DNA of 64,000 bases from Roseovarius litorisediminis (GCF_900172295.1 NZ_FWFL01000001.1:645334-709333); one strand, 5' to 3'. Counted from the stretch's first letter, positions 16,149 to 25,981 are shown. Notes: generated by a model from the letters alone, not told the origin. Numbers and translations: made by a program.

Positions 16149-17312
16149 TCAACCCAACGGCTGGGCCCGCTCGACAAGGCGGGCAAAAAACGACGCGCCC
16201 ACAGGGGCAATCTCATCGTTGAAATCAAAGGCCGGGTGATGCCATGTCGCGCCATCGCCCTGTCCGATAAAAAGATAAGATCCGGGGCGCGCATTGAGCA
16301 TATAGGAAAAATCCTCGGCCCCCATTTCACGTACGTGCCGGTCGTTGACGGCCTCTGCACCCGAAATTTCCCGCGCCACCTGAACCGCGAGTTCGGTACA
16401 GGCAGGATCGTTGACCGTGGCCGGATAGCCCTCTTCATAGCGCAACTCGGCCCCTACCCCATAGGCGGCGGCCTGCCCCCCGACGATGTCCTGCATCCGC
16501 TGACGCACCATCGCTTTGACCTCCGGATCAAAACTGCGCACGGTACCATTCACATAAGCCGTTTCCGGCACGATGTTCTCGGCGCTGCCAGTATGAATCT
16601 GGGTGACCGAGATTACCAGATCATTCAGCGCAAAATTGTTGCGGCTGACGATCGTCTGAATCGCCTGCACCATCCCCACAGCGGCCACAACCGGGTCGCG
16701 GGTTTCGTGCGGCATCGCACCATGCCCGCCCACACCCGTGATGTCGATGTGAAAGGTATCGACCGCAGCCATGATCGGGCCCGGTGCGGTGTGAAAACTA
16801 CCCGGCGCGTGTCCCGGGGCCGTGTGCAGGGCATAGAGCTGCTCAATCCCGTAGCGTTCCAATATACCGTCGTCGACCATCACCTGCCCGCCGCCGGGCC
16901 CCTCTTCGGCTGGCTGAAAGATCAGCGCCACGCGCCCCCGAAAATTACGGGTCTCGGCAAGGTATCTTGCCGCCCCCAGCAGCATGGTAGTGTGGCCGTC
17001 ATGGCCACAGGCGTGCATCTTGCCTGGTATTTTTGAGCTCCATTCCGCCCCTGTTGCCTCGTCAATGGGAAGGGCGTCCATATCTGCACGCAGACCAATC
17101 ACCGGCCCGTCACCCTGTCCTTCGATCACTGCGACAATACCGGTGGTGGCGATGCCTTCCTCAATCTGTTCAATTCCAAATTCGCGCAAACGCTCTGCCA
17201 CAAAACGCGCGGTTTCATAGCAGTCGAACCCCAATTCGGGTTTTTCATGAAGATGTCGGCGCCAGACGGTCATATCATCGGCAAACCCGGAAATGCGGTT
17301 GATCACAGCCAT
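16149..17312 (-). CDS. M20-family amidohydrolase (hippurate/N-acyl-amino-acid type)
   Basis: A protein of 387 aa. The metal site is recognisable ('MHACGHDGHTTMLLGAA', 'FQPAEEGPGGG', 'ALHTAPG', and a C-terminal 'EMGAEDFSYML'), and the dimerisation insert 'GVGGHGAMPHETRDPV' sits mid-protein. These metalloamidases hydrolyse N-acyl amino acids, hippurate or indole-acetyl conjugates in the cytosol. The start at 17312 is supported by AAGGAAG upstream. It is the first gene of a two-gene unit with the agmatinase-like gene, divergent from mazG across 62 bp. Confidence 0.88.
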   Translation of the reverse strand: MAVINRISGFADDMTVWRRHLHEKPELGFDCYETARFVAERLREFGIEQIEEGIATTGIVAVIEGQGDGPVIGLRADMDALPIDEATGAEWSSKIPGKMHACGHDGHTTMLLGAARYLAETRNFRGRVALIFQPAEEGPGGGQVMVDDGILERYGIEQLYALHTAPGHAPGSFHTAPGPIMAAVDTFHIDITGVGGHGAMPHETRDPVVAAVGMVQAIQTIVSRNNFALNDLVISVTQIHTGSAENIVPETAYVNGTVRSFDPEVKAMVRQRMQDIVGGQAAAYGVGAELRYEEGYPATVNDPACTELAVQVAREISGAEAVNDRHVREMGAEDFSYMLNARPGSYLFIGQGDGATWHHPAFDFNDEIAPVGASFFARLVERAQPLG

Positions 17313-17374
17313 GTCTGGACTTCCTTTTGTTTGACCGTCAGGGTCCACTCAACCCCAAAGTTGAAAGGTGCGCA

Positions 17375-18190
17375 ATGCCAGATGACTCGCTGATTCACGA
17401 TCCCAAGGGCGGCATGCCCCGTCTGGTTGAAATCATGCGCCGCCTGCGCGACCCCGATACCGGCTGCCCCTGGGATATCGAGCAGGACTTCACCACAATC
17501 GCACCCTACACGATCGAAGAGGCCTACGAGGTCGCCGATGCGATTGAACGCAAGAACTGGCAGGAACTGCGTGGTGAACTGGGGGATCTTCTGTTGCAGG
17601 CCGTATTTCATGCGCAGATCGCTGACGACAAGGGGTTGTTCGATTTCAACGATGTGGTGACTGACATCGCCGACAAGATGGTCGCGCGCCATCCGCATGT
17701 CTTTGGCGATGAAAGCCGTGAAAAATCAGCCGAGCAGCAGACCCGCGACTGGGAGACGATCAAGGCCGCCGAACGCGCCGCAAAGGCACAGATCGGCGTA
17801 CTGGATGGGGTCGCGGTGGGCCTGCCTGCCCTGCTGCGGGCGGTCAAGTTGCAAAAACGTGCGGCAAGGGTGGGATTTGACTGGCCCGACGCCAGCCATG
17901 TGCTGGACAAGATCACCGAAGAGGCCGCCGAGTTGCGCGAGGCATCCGAACATCTGTCCCACGAAAAAGTGGAAGAGGAATTTGGCGATCTGTTGTTTGT
18001 AATGGCAAATCTGGCGCGTCACATGAAGGTCTGCCCCGAAGAGGCTCTGCGCGCCGCCAATGCCAAATTCACCCGCCGGTTCGGGCGGGTCGAGGCCTTG
18101 CTGGCCGAGCGCGGCAAGACGCCCGGGCAATCGGATCTGGCTGAAATGGATGCGCTGTGGGATGCGGCCAAGGCAGAAGAACGGCGTTAG
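17375..18190 (+). CDS. mazG: Nucleoside triphosphate pyrophosphohydrolase MazG
   Basis: A protein of 271 aa with the two MazG domains of the E. coli-type enzyme. The first (about 20-125) has 'CPWDIEQDF', 'EEAYEVADAIE' and 'GELGDLLLQAVFHAQ'. The second (about 160-255) has 'RVGFDWPD', 'EEAAELREA' and 'EEFGDLLFVMANLARH'. It hydrolyses (d)NTPs to the monophosphate and pyrophosphate, cleaning damaged nucleotides and limiting (p)ppGpp responses. The start at 17375 matches the family start, with GAAAGG upstream. It converges on ileS across a hairpin repeat. Confidence 0.92.
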   Translation: MPDDSLIHDPKGGMPRLVEIMRRLRDPDTGCPWDIEQDFTTIAPYTIEEAYEVADAIERKNWQELRGELGDLLLQAVFHAQIADDKGLFDFNDVVTDIADKMVARHPHVFGDESREKSAEQQTRDWETIKAAERAAKAQIGVLDGVAVGLPALLRAVKLQKRAARVGFDWPDASHVLDKITEEAAELREASEHLSHEKVEEEFGDLLFVMANLARHMKVCPEEALRAANAKFTRRFGRVEALLAERGKTPGQSDLAEMDALWDAAKAEERR

Positions 18191-18220
18191 ACCTCTGCTA
18201 TCGGGCCCGCGAAACCGTTG

Positions 18221-18286
18221 GATGCCTCCGGCGGGGGTATTTCCAGCAAGAAGAAAATGAAAGCGCTGCAGGCGTTTTCTTCTTGC
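18221..18286. repeat. Hairpin repeat between mazG and ileS, likely bidirectional terminator
   Basis: A perfect 12-bp inverted repeat (GCAAGAAGAAAA at 18246-18257, TTTTCTTCTTGC at 18275-18286) follows the string GATGCCTCCGGCGGGGGTAT at 18221. I recall closely similar strings just after genes in many Rhodobacteraceae genomes, so this is probably a dispersed intergenic repeat that also ends both transcripts. The family statement is from memory. Confidence 0.6.
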
Positions 18287-18332
18287 CAAAAATATCCAAA
18301 TCCCGTCCGTGAAGCTGCGCTGTCTTGGCGGC

Positions 18333-21269
18333 TCAGCTCAAGGCGTCGTTACAGCGCGCACAGGTGCCGGGGTGGGCATGGTGACCCACATCTGGCAGAA
18401 TTTTCCAGCAACGCTGACATTTTTCGCCTTCGGCCGGCTCGAACACAACCCCAATGCCATCCACTTCCGGCAGGCGGAAAGCCTCGGTCGGGCTGGGGTC
18501 TGCGGTCAACGAGATGTCAGAGGTTATACAGACATCCTCGAACACCACTGTTTTCAACAGGGCCAGCAACTCGGGGTCGCGCACATGGACCACCGGGGCG
18601 GCCTCAAGCGAGGCACCGATCACTTTGTCGGTGCGCTGCACCTCCAGTGCGGCAGTGACCACCCGGCGGGCCTGACGGACCTGGGCCCATTTTGCTGCCA
18701 GCGGCTCGTCCAGCCAGTCGGCAGGCGTGTCAGGGATATCCATGAGATGCAGGCTGTTGTCCTCACCCGGGAACCGCTCAAGCCAGACCTCTTCCATGGT
18801 GAAGACCAGAACCGGGGCCAGCCAAGTGGTCAACCGGTGGAACAGGATGTCCAACACGGTGCGCGCAGCGCGGCGGCGCGGTGTATCGCCATCGGTATAA
18901 AGCGCATCCTTGCGGATATCGAAGTAAAAGGCGCTGAGTTCGACAGTGGCGAAGGTAAACAGCGCCTGAAACACCCCCTGGAAATCATAAGCAGCATAGC
19001 CAGTACGCACGCGGTGATCCAGCTCGGCCAGACGGTGCAGCACCCAGCGTTCCAGCTCAGGCATATCAGCGGGGTCAACCCGGTCGGATTCGTCAAAATG
19101 CGCCAGTGCGCCCAGCAGGAACCGCATGGTATTGCGCAGACGGCGATAGCTGTCGGCGGTGCCTTTCAGGATTTCGGGCCCGATCCGCTGGTCATTGGTA
19201 TAATCGGTTTGCGCCACCCATAGCCGCAGGATATCGGCGCCATATTGTTTTACCACCTCTTCGGGCACGATGGTGTTACCGATGGATTTGGACATTTTCA
19301 CGCCCTTTGCATCCAGCGTAAAACCATGGGTCAACACGCCGCGATAGGGTGCGTGGCCGATGGTGCCGCAGGCCTGCAGCATCGAGGAATGAAACCAGCC
19401 GCGGTGCTGGTCTGTGCCTTCAAGATAGAGGTCAGCCATGCCGTCCTCGGAGCCGTCTTCGCGGTCGCGCAGGACAAAGGCATGGGTCGAGCCGCTATCG
19501 AACCAGACGTCAAGGATATCGTCGACCTTGTTCCAGTCATCATGGCTGTAATCATTGCCAAGGAACCGTTCCTTGGCCCCGTCCTTGTACCACGCATCCG
19601 CCCCTTCGGCCTCGAACGCCTCAAGGATGCGGGCATTCACGGCCTCGTCGCGCAGCAGGTAGTCGGCGTCGGTCGGCAGCGCGCCCACTTTGGTAAAGCA
19701 GGTCAGCGGCACACCCCAGGCACGTTGACGCGACAGCACCCAGTCGGGCCGTGCTTCGATCATCGAATAAAGCCGGTTGCGCCCGGTCTTGGGCGTCCAT
19801 GTCACCAACTGGTCAATGGAATTGAGCGCACGTTCGCGGATCGTGGTGCCATAGTCGTCCTGCCCGTCGCCGATGGGGCGGTCGATGGCGGCAAACCATT
19901 GCGGCGTGTTGCGATAGATCACCGGCGCCTTGGACCGCCAGGAATGTGGATAGCTGTGCTTGATCTTGCCACGCGCCAGCAACCCGCCCACTTCGATCAG
20001 CTTGTCGATCACGGCCTTGTTGGCGTCACCCTCTTTGCCCTTGCGGTTGAGGATGTATTTGCCCCCAAAGAACGGCAGATCGGGGCGGAAAGAACCGTCA
20101 TCCAGCACGTTGTAGGTGATGACCTGTTCCAGCATACCCAAATCACGATACAGTTCATATTCCTCCATCCCGTGGGAGGGAGCGCAGTGAACGAACCCGG
20201 TGCCTTCTTCATCCGTGACGAAATCAGCCGCGCGGAAATCGCGAAGATCGTCCCATTCGCCATTGCCACCTTCGGCACCGGCCAGGGGGTGTTGCAGTGA
20301 TAGTGTGGAAAGCTCATCTGCCGTCACATCGCGTACGCGGACATACATGCCGTCCTCAAGACGGGCGCGGGTCATTACATCCCCGGCCAGCTTGTCGGCC
20401 AGAATGAAGCGGTCGCCGACATTGGCCCAGCTTTCATCCGGCGTGCCCGTGACTTCGTAAAGGCCGTAAGCGAAGTTTTCGCCATAAACCACGGCCTTGT
20501 TGCTTGGTATGGTCCAGGGGGTGGTCGTCCAGATGACAACATAGGCGCCAACCAAATCACGATTTTGAAGTTTTGCGCCGCTCCCTGCGACCGGATCAAC
20601 AACCTTGAACTTCACCCAGATCGTAAAACTTTCCTTGTCGTGATATTCGACCTCGGCCTCGGCCAGCGCCGTCTGTTCAATCGGCGACCACATCACGGGT
20701 TTCGACCCCTGATAAAGCGTGCCGGTCATCAGGAACTTCTGGAATTCCTCGGCGATGATGCGCTCGGCGCGGAAATCCATTGTCAGGTAGGGTTTCGACC
20801 ATTTGCCGGTGACGCCCAAGCGCTTGAATTCGTCGCGCTGGATGTCGATCCAGCCTTCGGCGAATTTGCGGCATTCCTGACGGAAGTCGACGATATTCAC
20901 GTCGTCCTTGTTCTGGCCTTTGGCACGGTATTGTTCCTCGATCTTCCACTCGATGGGCAGGCCATGACAATCCCAGCCGGGAATATAGCGAGCGTCCTTG
21001 CCCATCATCTGCTGGCTGCGCACCACCATATCCTTGAGGATCTTGTTCAGCGCGTGGCCGATATGCAGGTGGCCGTTGGCATAGGGCGGGCCATCATGCA
21101 GGGTAAAGGGCGCACGCCCTTCGGCCTTGTCGCGCAGGCGGTCGTAGATACCGATACGGTTCCAGCGTTCCAGCCATTCAGGCTCGCGTTTGGGCAGGCC
21201 AGCGCGCATCGGGAAATCGGTCTGCGGCAGGTTCAGCGTGTCTTTGTAATCGGGTGTTTCGGCGCACAT
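18333..21269 (-). CDS. ileS: Isoleucine-tRNA ligase
   Basis: A protein of 978 aa. The class I signature HIGH is at residues 69-72, and KMSKS near residue 658. The editing (CP1) domain lies between, and a C-terminal zinc-binding segment reads 'CQRCWKILPDVGHH' then 'CARC'. It charges tRNA-Ile with isoleucine and edits valine. The start is the only good ATG before the conserved 'DYKDTLNLPQTDFPMRAGLP'. The gene stands alone; mazG converges downstream. Confidence 0.96.
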   Translation of the reverse strand: MCAETPDYKDTLNLPQTDFPMRAGLPKREPEWLERWNRIGIYDRLRDKAEGRAPFTLHDGPPYANGHLHIGHALNKILKDMVVRSQQMMGKDARYIPGWDCHGLPIEWKIEEQYRAKGQNKDDVNIVDFRQECRKFAEGWIDIQRDEFKRLGVTGKWSKPYLTMDFRAERIIAEEFQKFLMTGTLYQGSKPVMWSPIEQTALAEAEVEYHDKESFTIWVKFKVVDPVAGSGAKLQNRDLVGAYVVIWTTTPWTIPSNKAVVYGENFAYGLYEVTGTPDESWANVGDRFILADKLAGDVMTRARLEDGMYVRVRDVTADELSTLSLQHPLAGAEGGNGEWDDLRDFRAADFVTDEEGTGFVHCAPSHGMEEYELYRDLGMLEQVITYNVLDDGSFRPDLPFFGGKYILNRKGKEGDANKAVIDKLIEVGGLLARGKIKHSYPHSWRSKAPVIYRNTPQWFAAIDRPIGDGQDDYGTTIRERALNSIDQLVTWTPKTGRNRLYSMIEARPDWVLSRQRAWGVPLTCFTKVGALPTDADYLLRDEAVNARILEAFEAEGADAWYKDGAKERFLGNDYSHDDWNKVDDILDVWFDSGSTHAFVLRDREDGSEDGMADLYLEGTDQHRGWFHSSMLQACGTIGHAPYRGVLTHGFTLDAKGVKMSKSIGNTIVPEEVVKQYGADILRLWVAQTDYTNDQRIGPEILKGTADSYRRLRNTMRFLLGALAHFDESDRVDPADMPELERWVLHRLAELDHRVRTGYAAYDFQGVFQALFTFATVELSAFYFDIRKDALYTDGDTPRRRAARTVLDILFHRLTTWLAPVLVFTMEEVWLERFPGEDNSLHLMDIPDTPADWLDEPLAAKWAQVRQARRVVTAALEVQRTDKVIGASLEAAPVVHVRDPELLALLKTVVFEDVCITSDISLTADPSPTEAFRLPEVDGIGVVFEPAEGEKCQRCWKILPDVGHHAHPGTCARCNDALS

Positions 21270-21539
21270 CGGTGGCGTCCTTTGTCTACTGGTCTTGTCA
21301 GGGTGTCAGGGGGCGGCGCGCTGGTACATACGCCTTTTCCCGGCGGCTCGAATATATCAGAGCGCCGGGCATGTAATTCGAATAATGATCGCCAGTATCC
21401 GTGTCATGCAGGCCTTATAGGCCGCTGTCCCGGCGGCGTCCAGAGCCGCGTGCAGGGTGCGCCAGATTGTCAGGTGCACAGGCCAAGAGACTAGCCTGGG
21501 TTGGCCTGCGAGCGGGTATAAAGGCATGGTATAGCGGGT

Positions 21540-21802
21540 TTGAGAATCGGGATCGCAGGACCCGGCATTGGCGGGCTGGCCGCGGCAGCGGTACTGGCAC
21601 GGGATGGCCATGCTGTCACGGTGCATGATCAGTTTGAGGCGCCCCGGCCGGTTGGCTCGGGTCTGTTTATTCGGCCGGTCGGTCAGGCGGTGCCTGACCG
21701 GGTCGGCGCCGGGGCGGCTGGTCTGCGGTGATCTGGCCGCGCCAATGCGGGGGCGCGACATCTGAGGTCTTGCAAGGACGTGTCTGGATGGGCAAGTAAA
21801 GG
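21540..21802 (+). pseudogene. Decayed N-terminus of an FAD-dependent monooxygenase
   Basis: A TTG at 21540 opens 'MRIGIAGPGIGGLAAAAVLA', a textbook FAD-binding GxGxxG start, followed by 'DQFEAPRPVGSGLFI', as in aromatic-ring hydroxylases. The frame stops after 63 codons. 'GDLAAPMRGRD' continues in another frame, then stops. Only the first 80 or so residues of an expected 380-400 remain, so this is a truncated, frameshifted remnant directly before the haemoglobin gene. Confidence 0.65.
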
Positions 21803-21804
21803 GA

Positions 21805-22215
21805 ATGAGTAACGCCCTGCCCCCACGGTTTGACATCACACGCGCGCAGATCGAGCGGGTTGTCGCCACCTTTTACGAGGCAATTCGCCGCCACCCCGGT
21901 TTGGGGCCGGTGTTTGCCGCGCATGTTACGGACTGGCCCAGGCACGAAGCCAAGATCGCAAATTTCTGGGCAAATTCCATCCTGCACGAGCGGTGCTATG
22001 ATGGCAGCCCGATGGCGGCGCATGTGGCCGCACGCAATGTAAGGCCGGGCATGTTTTCAACCTGGCTTGACCTGTTTGACTCTGTACTCAGGGCCGAATT
22101 GAACCCCGATCAGGCCGCCGCCTGGTCGGCCCTGGCGCATCGTATCGGCCGCAGTCTGCGCGCCGGGTTGGTGGACCGCGAGACGTTGCCTGGCGGCATA
22201 CCAAAACTGCGTTAG
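21805..22215 (+). CDS. Group III truncated haemoglobin
   Basis: A protein of 136 aa. It has the B-helix 'ATFYEAIRRHPGLGPVFAAH' (Tyr at the B10-type position), 'IANFWANSIL', and the F-helix stretch 'AAHVAARNVRPGMFSTWLDL' with the likely haem-ligating His73, followed by Trp87. This pattern is that of group III truncated globins, which bind O2 or NO and are linked to nitrosative-stress tolerance. Its stop overlaps that of the convergent DUF2339 gene. It sits right behind a monooxygenase remnant, so the original operon may have been longer. Confidence 0.85.
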   Translation: MSNALPPRFDITRAQIERVVATFYEAIRRHPGLGPVFAAHVTDWPRHEAKIANFWANSILHERCYDGSPMAAHVAARNVRPGMFSTWLDLFDSVLRAELNPDQAAAWSALAHRIGRSLRAGLVDRETLPGGIPKLR

Positions 22216-24947
22216 GTTTCGGGCGTACCCCTTTGCCATTGCTGCGTCATTATCCGATCTAGCCATCCAAGGCCCGCCAGCCCAAGACCCAACCCCATGA
22301 ACGAGGCCACCCGGATCAGTCCGGTCAGGCCGGACATGTCAATCAGGAAAACCTTGGCAATGGTCAGGGCCACGCCCGCCATCGCGATTTTACGCAGCAA
22401 ATCGGAACGACGCGAGAAGGCCACAAAAAGCAACACGACCGAAACCAGCAAAAGGGCCACGGTGTAGGTATAAAGCTCGGGCTGGGTGACACCAGACACG
22501 CTCAGATCATCGCCCTGCCAGAAACGGCGAATTTCAAGACCGGTGTAATAGCTGGCAAACCCCGCTGAAATCACCACAAGGGTTGCCCGCAACCAACGGT
22601 GCAGATGTTCCAGCTTCCACGCCGCAACGGCAAATGTAAGTGCCAGTGGCAGATACGCCACCGCAAGGCTGTCAAAGACCAATGGACCAGACACGGTTTC
22701 ACCTCCGGAGATCAACGGGTTTGCCATAGTGCTCTGCAGCAAGACAAAGACCGCGCCAATTGCGCCGAATATCAATGCCAGACCGATTCTGATCAGGCGG
22801 AGCACACGATGACCGGCCCGAAGCCGGTAAAGCTGATTGGCAGAAGAAATGAACCAGACCGTCGCCAGCAGGCCAAAGCCCCAGTGACTGCCAAGTTCGT
22901 TTTCACCGAAAATCCGGAACAGCAGAACACAGGCAAAGACCGCAGCAATGGTCCATATCGCACTTTCGACGATCACTCTGGTCGCCGTATCTGCGCGGTG
23001 CGACAGAGTGAACCAAGTTGTGGTCAGCAGCACAAGCGTACCTGTATAGGCCAGCAATACCTGCATCAGCGGCGCGTCATCGGCGGCCCAGATGAATCCC
23101 GGATCAATCACCAGCCGATAGCCAATCACCACCGCGCCGGTCTGGATGAACCAGCCCAAAAGCGGCAGATCGTAACGGCGATCAACCAGCGCTGTACCCA
23201 GCAGCATAACCGCCAGTGCCAGTGTCAGCGCGGTTTTTGTCAGGATCAGGAAGAGCGCCAGCGCGATCAGGGTGAGCGCGGCAATGGCAAAAAGGGCGGT
23301 GCGCAGCCTGCGTTCGGCGCGGTCAGGGCCATGGGCGGTGCGTTCGGCCAAAAGTGTCATGGCGGCGGCCAGGGCAATCGCGTGCAGCGCCCACAGGTAG
23401 CTGCCCAGGACCGGCGCCGGCGCCCACAGAAACTCGAATGTGAAAACTACAGCAGGTCCGAAGGCCGCAGCGCCCAAAGCCCATATGATCGCCGGGGCCG
23501 AATTTTCCCACTGCGTGACCGCCTGTTGCATTCGCCAGAACACCAGCAGCGATCCGGCGGCCCCCAGAACCGTGAGGATAGTGACGGTGAGAGGTGGTGC
23601 GGTTTCAGGGCCGCGTTCGATCATCGCCTGAAATGCGGTATAAAGCGGCCCATTGGTCAGGGCCTGATGGGCAATAACGGTCAACAGGCCCGCAGCGGGC
23701 ACCAGCGACAGATCCTCGAGTGCGGAGGCATGGCGCATCCACATGGTTGTGGCCACCAACAGGATCGCCAGCATGAAAAGCGCCAGCCAGACCGTATCGG
23801 CCGTAGCGGCCTGCGAAGCGACATAGGCCCCGGCAACGGTTGTGGCGGGCACCATGGCGATGGCCAGGCGGGTTGGAAACTCGGGAAACGGGCGGGTGCC
23901 GGTTATTGCGCCCAACAAAGAGGTGCCGCCGTGGGCCGGAACTATCCGGCGCTCCGGCACGATCAACGCCAGCCCCGTGACAAGCGGCATGAAGACCAAA
24001 AAATGCAGCTCTCCGGCACCGCCAAGGTACAAGATGCTCGACGCCAGCACCGTGGCCAACAAGACAATGGCCGAAACCCACGCCCAGCGTTTGACCGAGT
24101 CCACCGCCAGCCCGGCCAGCGCGATCAGGGCGAAGTAATAGTAAAACAGCCAGGGCGCATCCGATTGCCCATCCAGCAGGAACGGCGCGGCAGTGGCGCC
24201 GATAATGCCACCCGCAGCCAGAAACGGGCCGTAGAACCAGCCCAGCACTATGGCCAGAGCACAGACGATCACAAGTCCGGCAAGGGCCGTGCCCGGTGAA
24301 ATCAGACCGTACAACACATGCGCTGCCATCACTCCGGCAAACAGCGCCACCAGACCGGCCCCTGACAGGGTTGACGGCAGGTACTGGCTTGTTCCCTGGG
24401 TTTCGTCACCATAGCGGCGGCGAATCCCCTCTCCGCCCGCAATCAGTGCCGTCCCAAGGCCAAGCGCCCCCATGACGCGCCAGAACGGGGTCAAAAGACC
24501 TTTTTCGACGCCATATTGAACCATGAACACGCCTGCCAGCGCCAGCGACACCCCGGCCACGGCCAGTGCCCAATTGTCCCGCAACCAGTCCCCCAGGGCG
24601 GCAGCCTTGTCAGCGCGAAAGACATAAGCGCGGGGCGTTTCGCCCTCATTTTCGATCACATCGTCAGGCGGCGTGACAATGCGTTTGGCCTGGGGCCGGG
24701 CCTTGGGTTGCGACACAGAGGGTTGCGGTTCCTGTTCTGCGGTCGTGTAAGCGGTTTTGTCTGCATCCGCGGGGGGGCTCGACAGAGGCCCCTGCTCTGG
24801 CGCGGCGATATGGGGCGAGACCTCTTTCAAGGCTTCTTCAAGCCTGCCAACGCGGGTTTTCAGACGGGCGTGCGAAACCAGCAGATAGGGCACGCCAAAC
24901 AGGATGACGAGACCAAAAAGTCCAGCGAGGTTAAGCAGAAATTCCAT
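22212..24947 (-). CDS. DUF2339 polytopic membrane protein
   Basis: A protein of 911 aa. A first membrane segment (MEFLLNLAGLFGLVILFGV) is followed by a short coiled stretch and a low-complexity Pro/Gln linker to about residue 125. The rest is some twenty or more hydrophobic segments. This is the layout of DUF2339 family proteins, whose function is unknown. I took ATG at 24947 rather than an in-frame TTG two codons earlier. It is the last gene of the minus-strand group YcjX-GNAT-DUF697-DUF2339, 35 bp after the DUF697 gene. A long open frame on the opposite strand is an artefact of high G+C. Confidence 0.85.
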   Translation of the reverse strand: MEFLLNLAGLFGLVILFGVPYLLVSHARLKTRVGRLEEALKEVSPHIAAPEQGPLSSPPADADKTAYTTAEQEPQPSVSQPKARPQAKRIVTPPDDVIENEGETPRAYVFRADKAAALGDWLRDNWALAVAGVSLALAGVFMVQYGVEKGLLTPFWRVMGALGLGTALIAGGEGIRRRYGDETQGTSQYLPSTLSGAGLVALFAGVMAAHVLYGLISPGTALAGLVIVCALAIVLGWFYGPFLAAGGIIGATAAPFLLDGQSDAPWLFYYYFALIALAGLAVDSVKRWAWVSAIVLLATVLASSILYLGGAGELHFLVFMPLVTGLALIVPERRIVPAHGGTSLLGAITGTRPFPEFPTRLAIAMVPATTVAGAYVASQAATADTVWLALFMLAILLVATTMWMRHASALEDLSLVPAAGLLTVIAHQALTNGPLYTAFQAMIERGPETAPPLTVTILTVLGAAGSLLVFWRMQQAVTQWENSAPAIIWALGAAAFGPAVVFTFEFLWAPAPVLGSYLWALHAIALAAAMTLLAERTAHGPDRAERRLRTALFAIAALTLIALALFLILTKTALTLALAVMLLGTALVDRRYDLPLLGWFIQTGAVVIGYRLVIDPGFIWAADDAPLMQVLLAYTGTLVLLTTTWFTLSHRADTATRVIVESAIWTIAAVFACVLLFRIFGENELGSHWGFGLLATVWFISSANQLYRLRAGHRVLRLIRIGLALIFGAIGAVFVLLQSTMANPLISGGETVSGPLVFDSLAVAYLPLALTFAVAAWKLEHLHRWLRATLVVISAGFASYYTGLEIRRFWQGDDLSVSGVTQPELYTYTVALLLVSVVLLFVAFSRRSDLLRKIAMAGVALTIAKVFLIDMSGLTGLIRVASFMGLGLGLAGLGWLDRIMTQQWQRGTPET

Positions 24948-24982
24948 CAGCAAACTGTCTTAAATTTCGCGGCTAGACGACG

Positions 24983-25981
24983 TTAGCCTGTTGAAAACAG
25001 ACCCGCAAGCGCGCGTTTGACCAGCCCAGTAACCGACGGGCGTTTGGCGCGGGTAAAGGGCAAGGGGCGGCAGACCTCCATTGCGGCGACACCGACACGG
25101 GCGGTAAGGGCGCCGTTTACCACGCCCTCGCCAAACCGGCGGGACAATTTGGACAACACCCCGCCCCCGGCGACAGAGCCGATCAAGTCATCGCCCACGG
25201 CCACCGCACCTGTGGCCACAAGATGCGTCATGACAGCACGCGCCAGTCGCCAACTGCCCAAGGTGCCCGAGCGGCCGCCATAAACTTCGGCAATGCGGCG
25301 AATCATCCGCAGATTGGCCGTCAGGGCGGTTACAACGTCGGCCAATGCCAGCGGGACAATGGCCGTGACTGTGGCCACCTGACGCGAAGCGGCCTCGATC
25401 TCGCGCATGGCGACGGCATCAAGCGGGGTCAGAAGTTCGGTTTCCGCAAGGCCCAGCAGACCTGCGGCATCAAACTGTTCGGGGCCATATTCCGCCAGCC
25501 GGTCACGACCCCAGCGGGTATCCTCGCGACCCTTGTATAGCTGGGTCAGCCGGGTAACGACCGCCCGCGCCTGCCCCAGGTCCTGCTGTGACAGGGCCGC
25601 GCTGGCGGCGCGGTGCAGACTGTCAATTTTGCCAAGGCGTGAAAATGCAGCCAGTTCGCGCAGGGCAATGACCAGCAAAACCAGGGCAAAAGCGGTGATC
25701 AGCCCGGTCACCGCATAACCCAGCAGCGGTGAGCGCGCGATCAGACCGGTAACAAAGTCCCATGCCGCCACAGAAATCATCACCCCCATGAGGGTCAGCA
25801 GCAAAGACCAGAAAAGCCGCGCCAGACGCGAAGGGTTCCGCGCGGCAAGCAAGGCCACTGTCTGCATCGCTCGGCCCGAAGGCGGCGGTGTGACATCGTC
25901 ATCGGGCACCGGCGGGGCGGCATCCGGTGCAGGCGCGGGGGCGACCCCTTCAAGGTCAATCAGGATCGGGCCTTGGGTCAT
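24983..25981 (-). CDS. TIGR01620/DUF697 membrane protein (YcjF-like)
   Basis: A protein of 332 aa. A Pro-rich N-terminus is followed by two transmembrane segments (about 58-110: 'LFWSLLLTLMGVMISVAAWD', 'ITAFALVLLVIALRELAAF'). A soluble helical part then leads to the DUF697-type C-terminal region ('AIVPLALADVVTALTANLRM'). It resembles E. coli YcjF, which is encoded next to the GTPase-like YcjX and is induced in envelope or phage-shock stress. Here it is separated from ycjX only by a small acetyltransferase gene, with ATGA overlaps on that side. Confidence 0.85.
   Translation of the reverse strand: MTQGPILIDLEGVAPAPAPDAAPPVPDDDVTPPPSGRAMQTVALLAARNPSRLARLFWSLLLTLMGVMISVAAWDFVTGLIARSPLLGYAVTGLITAFALVLLVIALRELAAFSRLGKIDSLHRAASAALSQQDLGQARAVVTRLTQLYKGREDTRWGRDRLAEYGPEQFDAAGLLGLAETELLTPLDAVAMREIEAASRQVATVTAIVPLALADVVTALTANLRMIRRIAEVYGGRSGTLGSWRLARAVMTHLVATGAVAVGDDLIGSVAGGGVLSKLSRRFGEGVVNGALTARVGVAAMEVCRPLPFTRAKRPSVTGLVKRALAGLFSTG

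Noticed and set aside
19245..20300. A 351-codon plus-strand frame inside ileS
   Set aside because: Opposite an intact, motif-complete isoleucyl-tRNA synthetase; no family resemblance.
21357..21869. A 170-codon minus-strand frame over the monooxygenase remnant and globin start
   Set aside because: No recognisable domain; it is antisense to the FAD-binding motif and to the globin.
22599..24299. A 566-codon open frame on the plus strand opposite the DUF2339 gene
   Set aside because: Composition is rich in Arg/Gln/Gly with no domain, signal or ribosome-binding site; the minus strand carries a clear polytopic membrane protein. It is an antisense artefact of high G+C.
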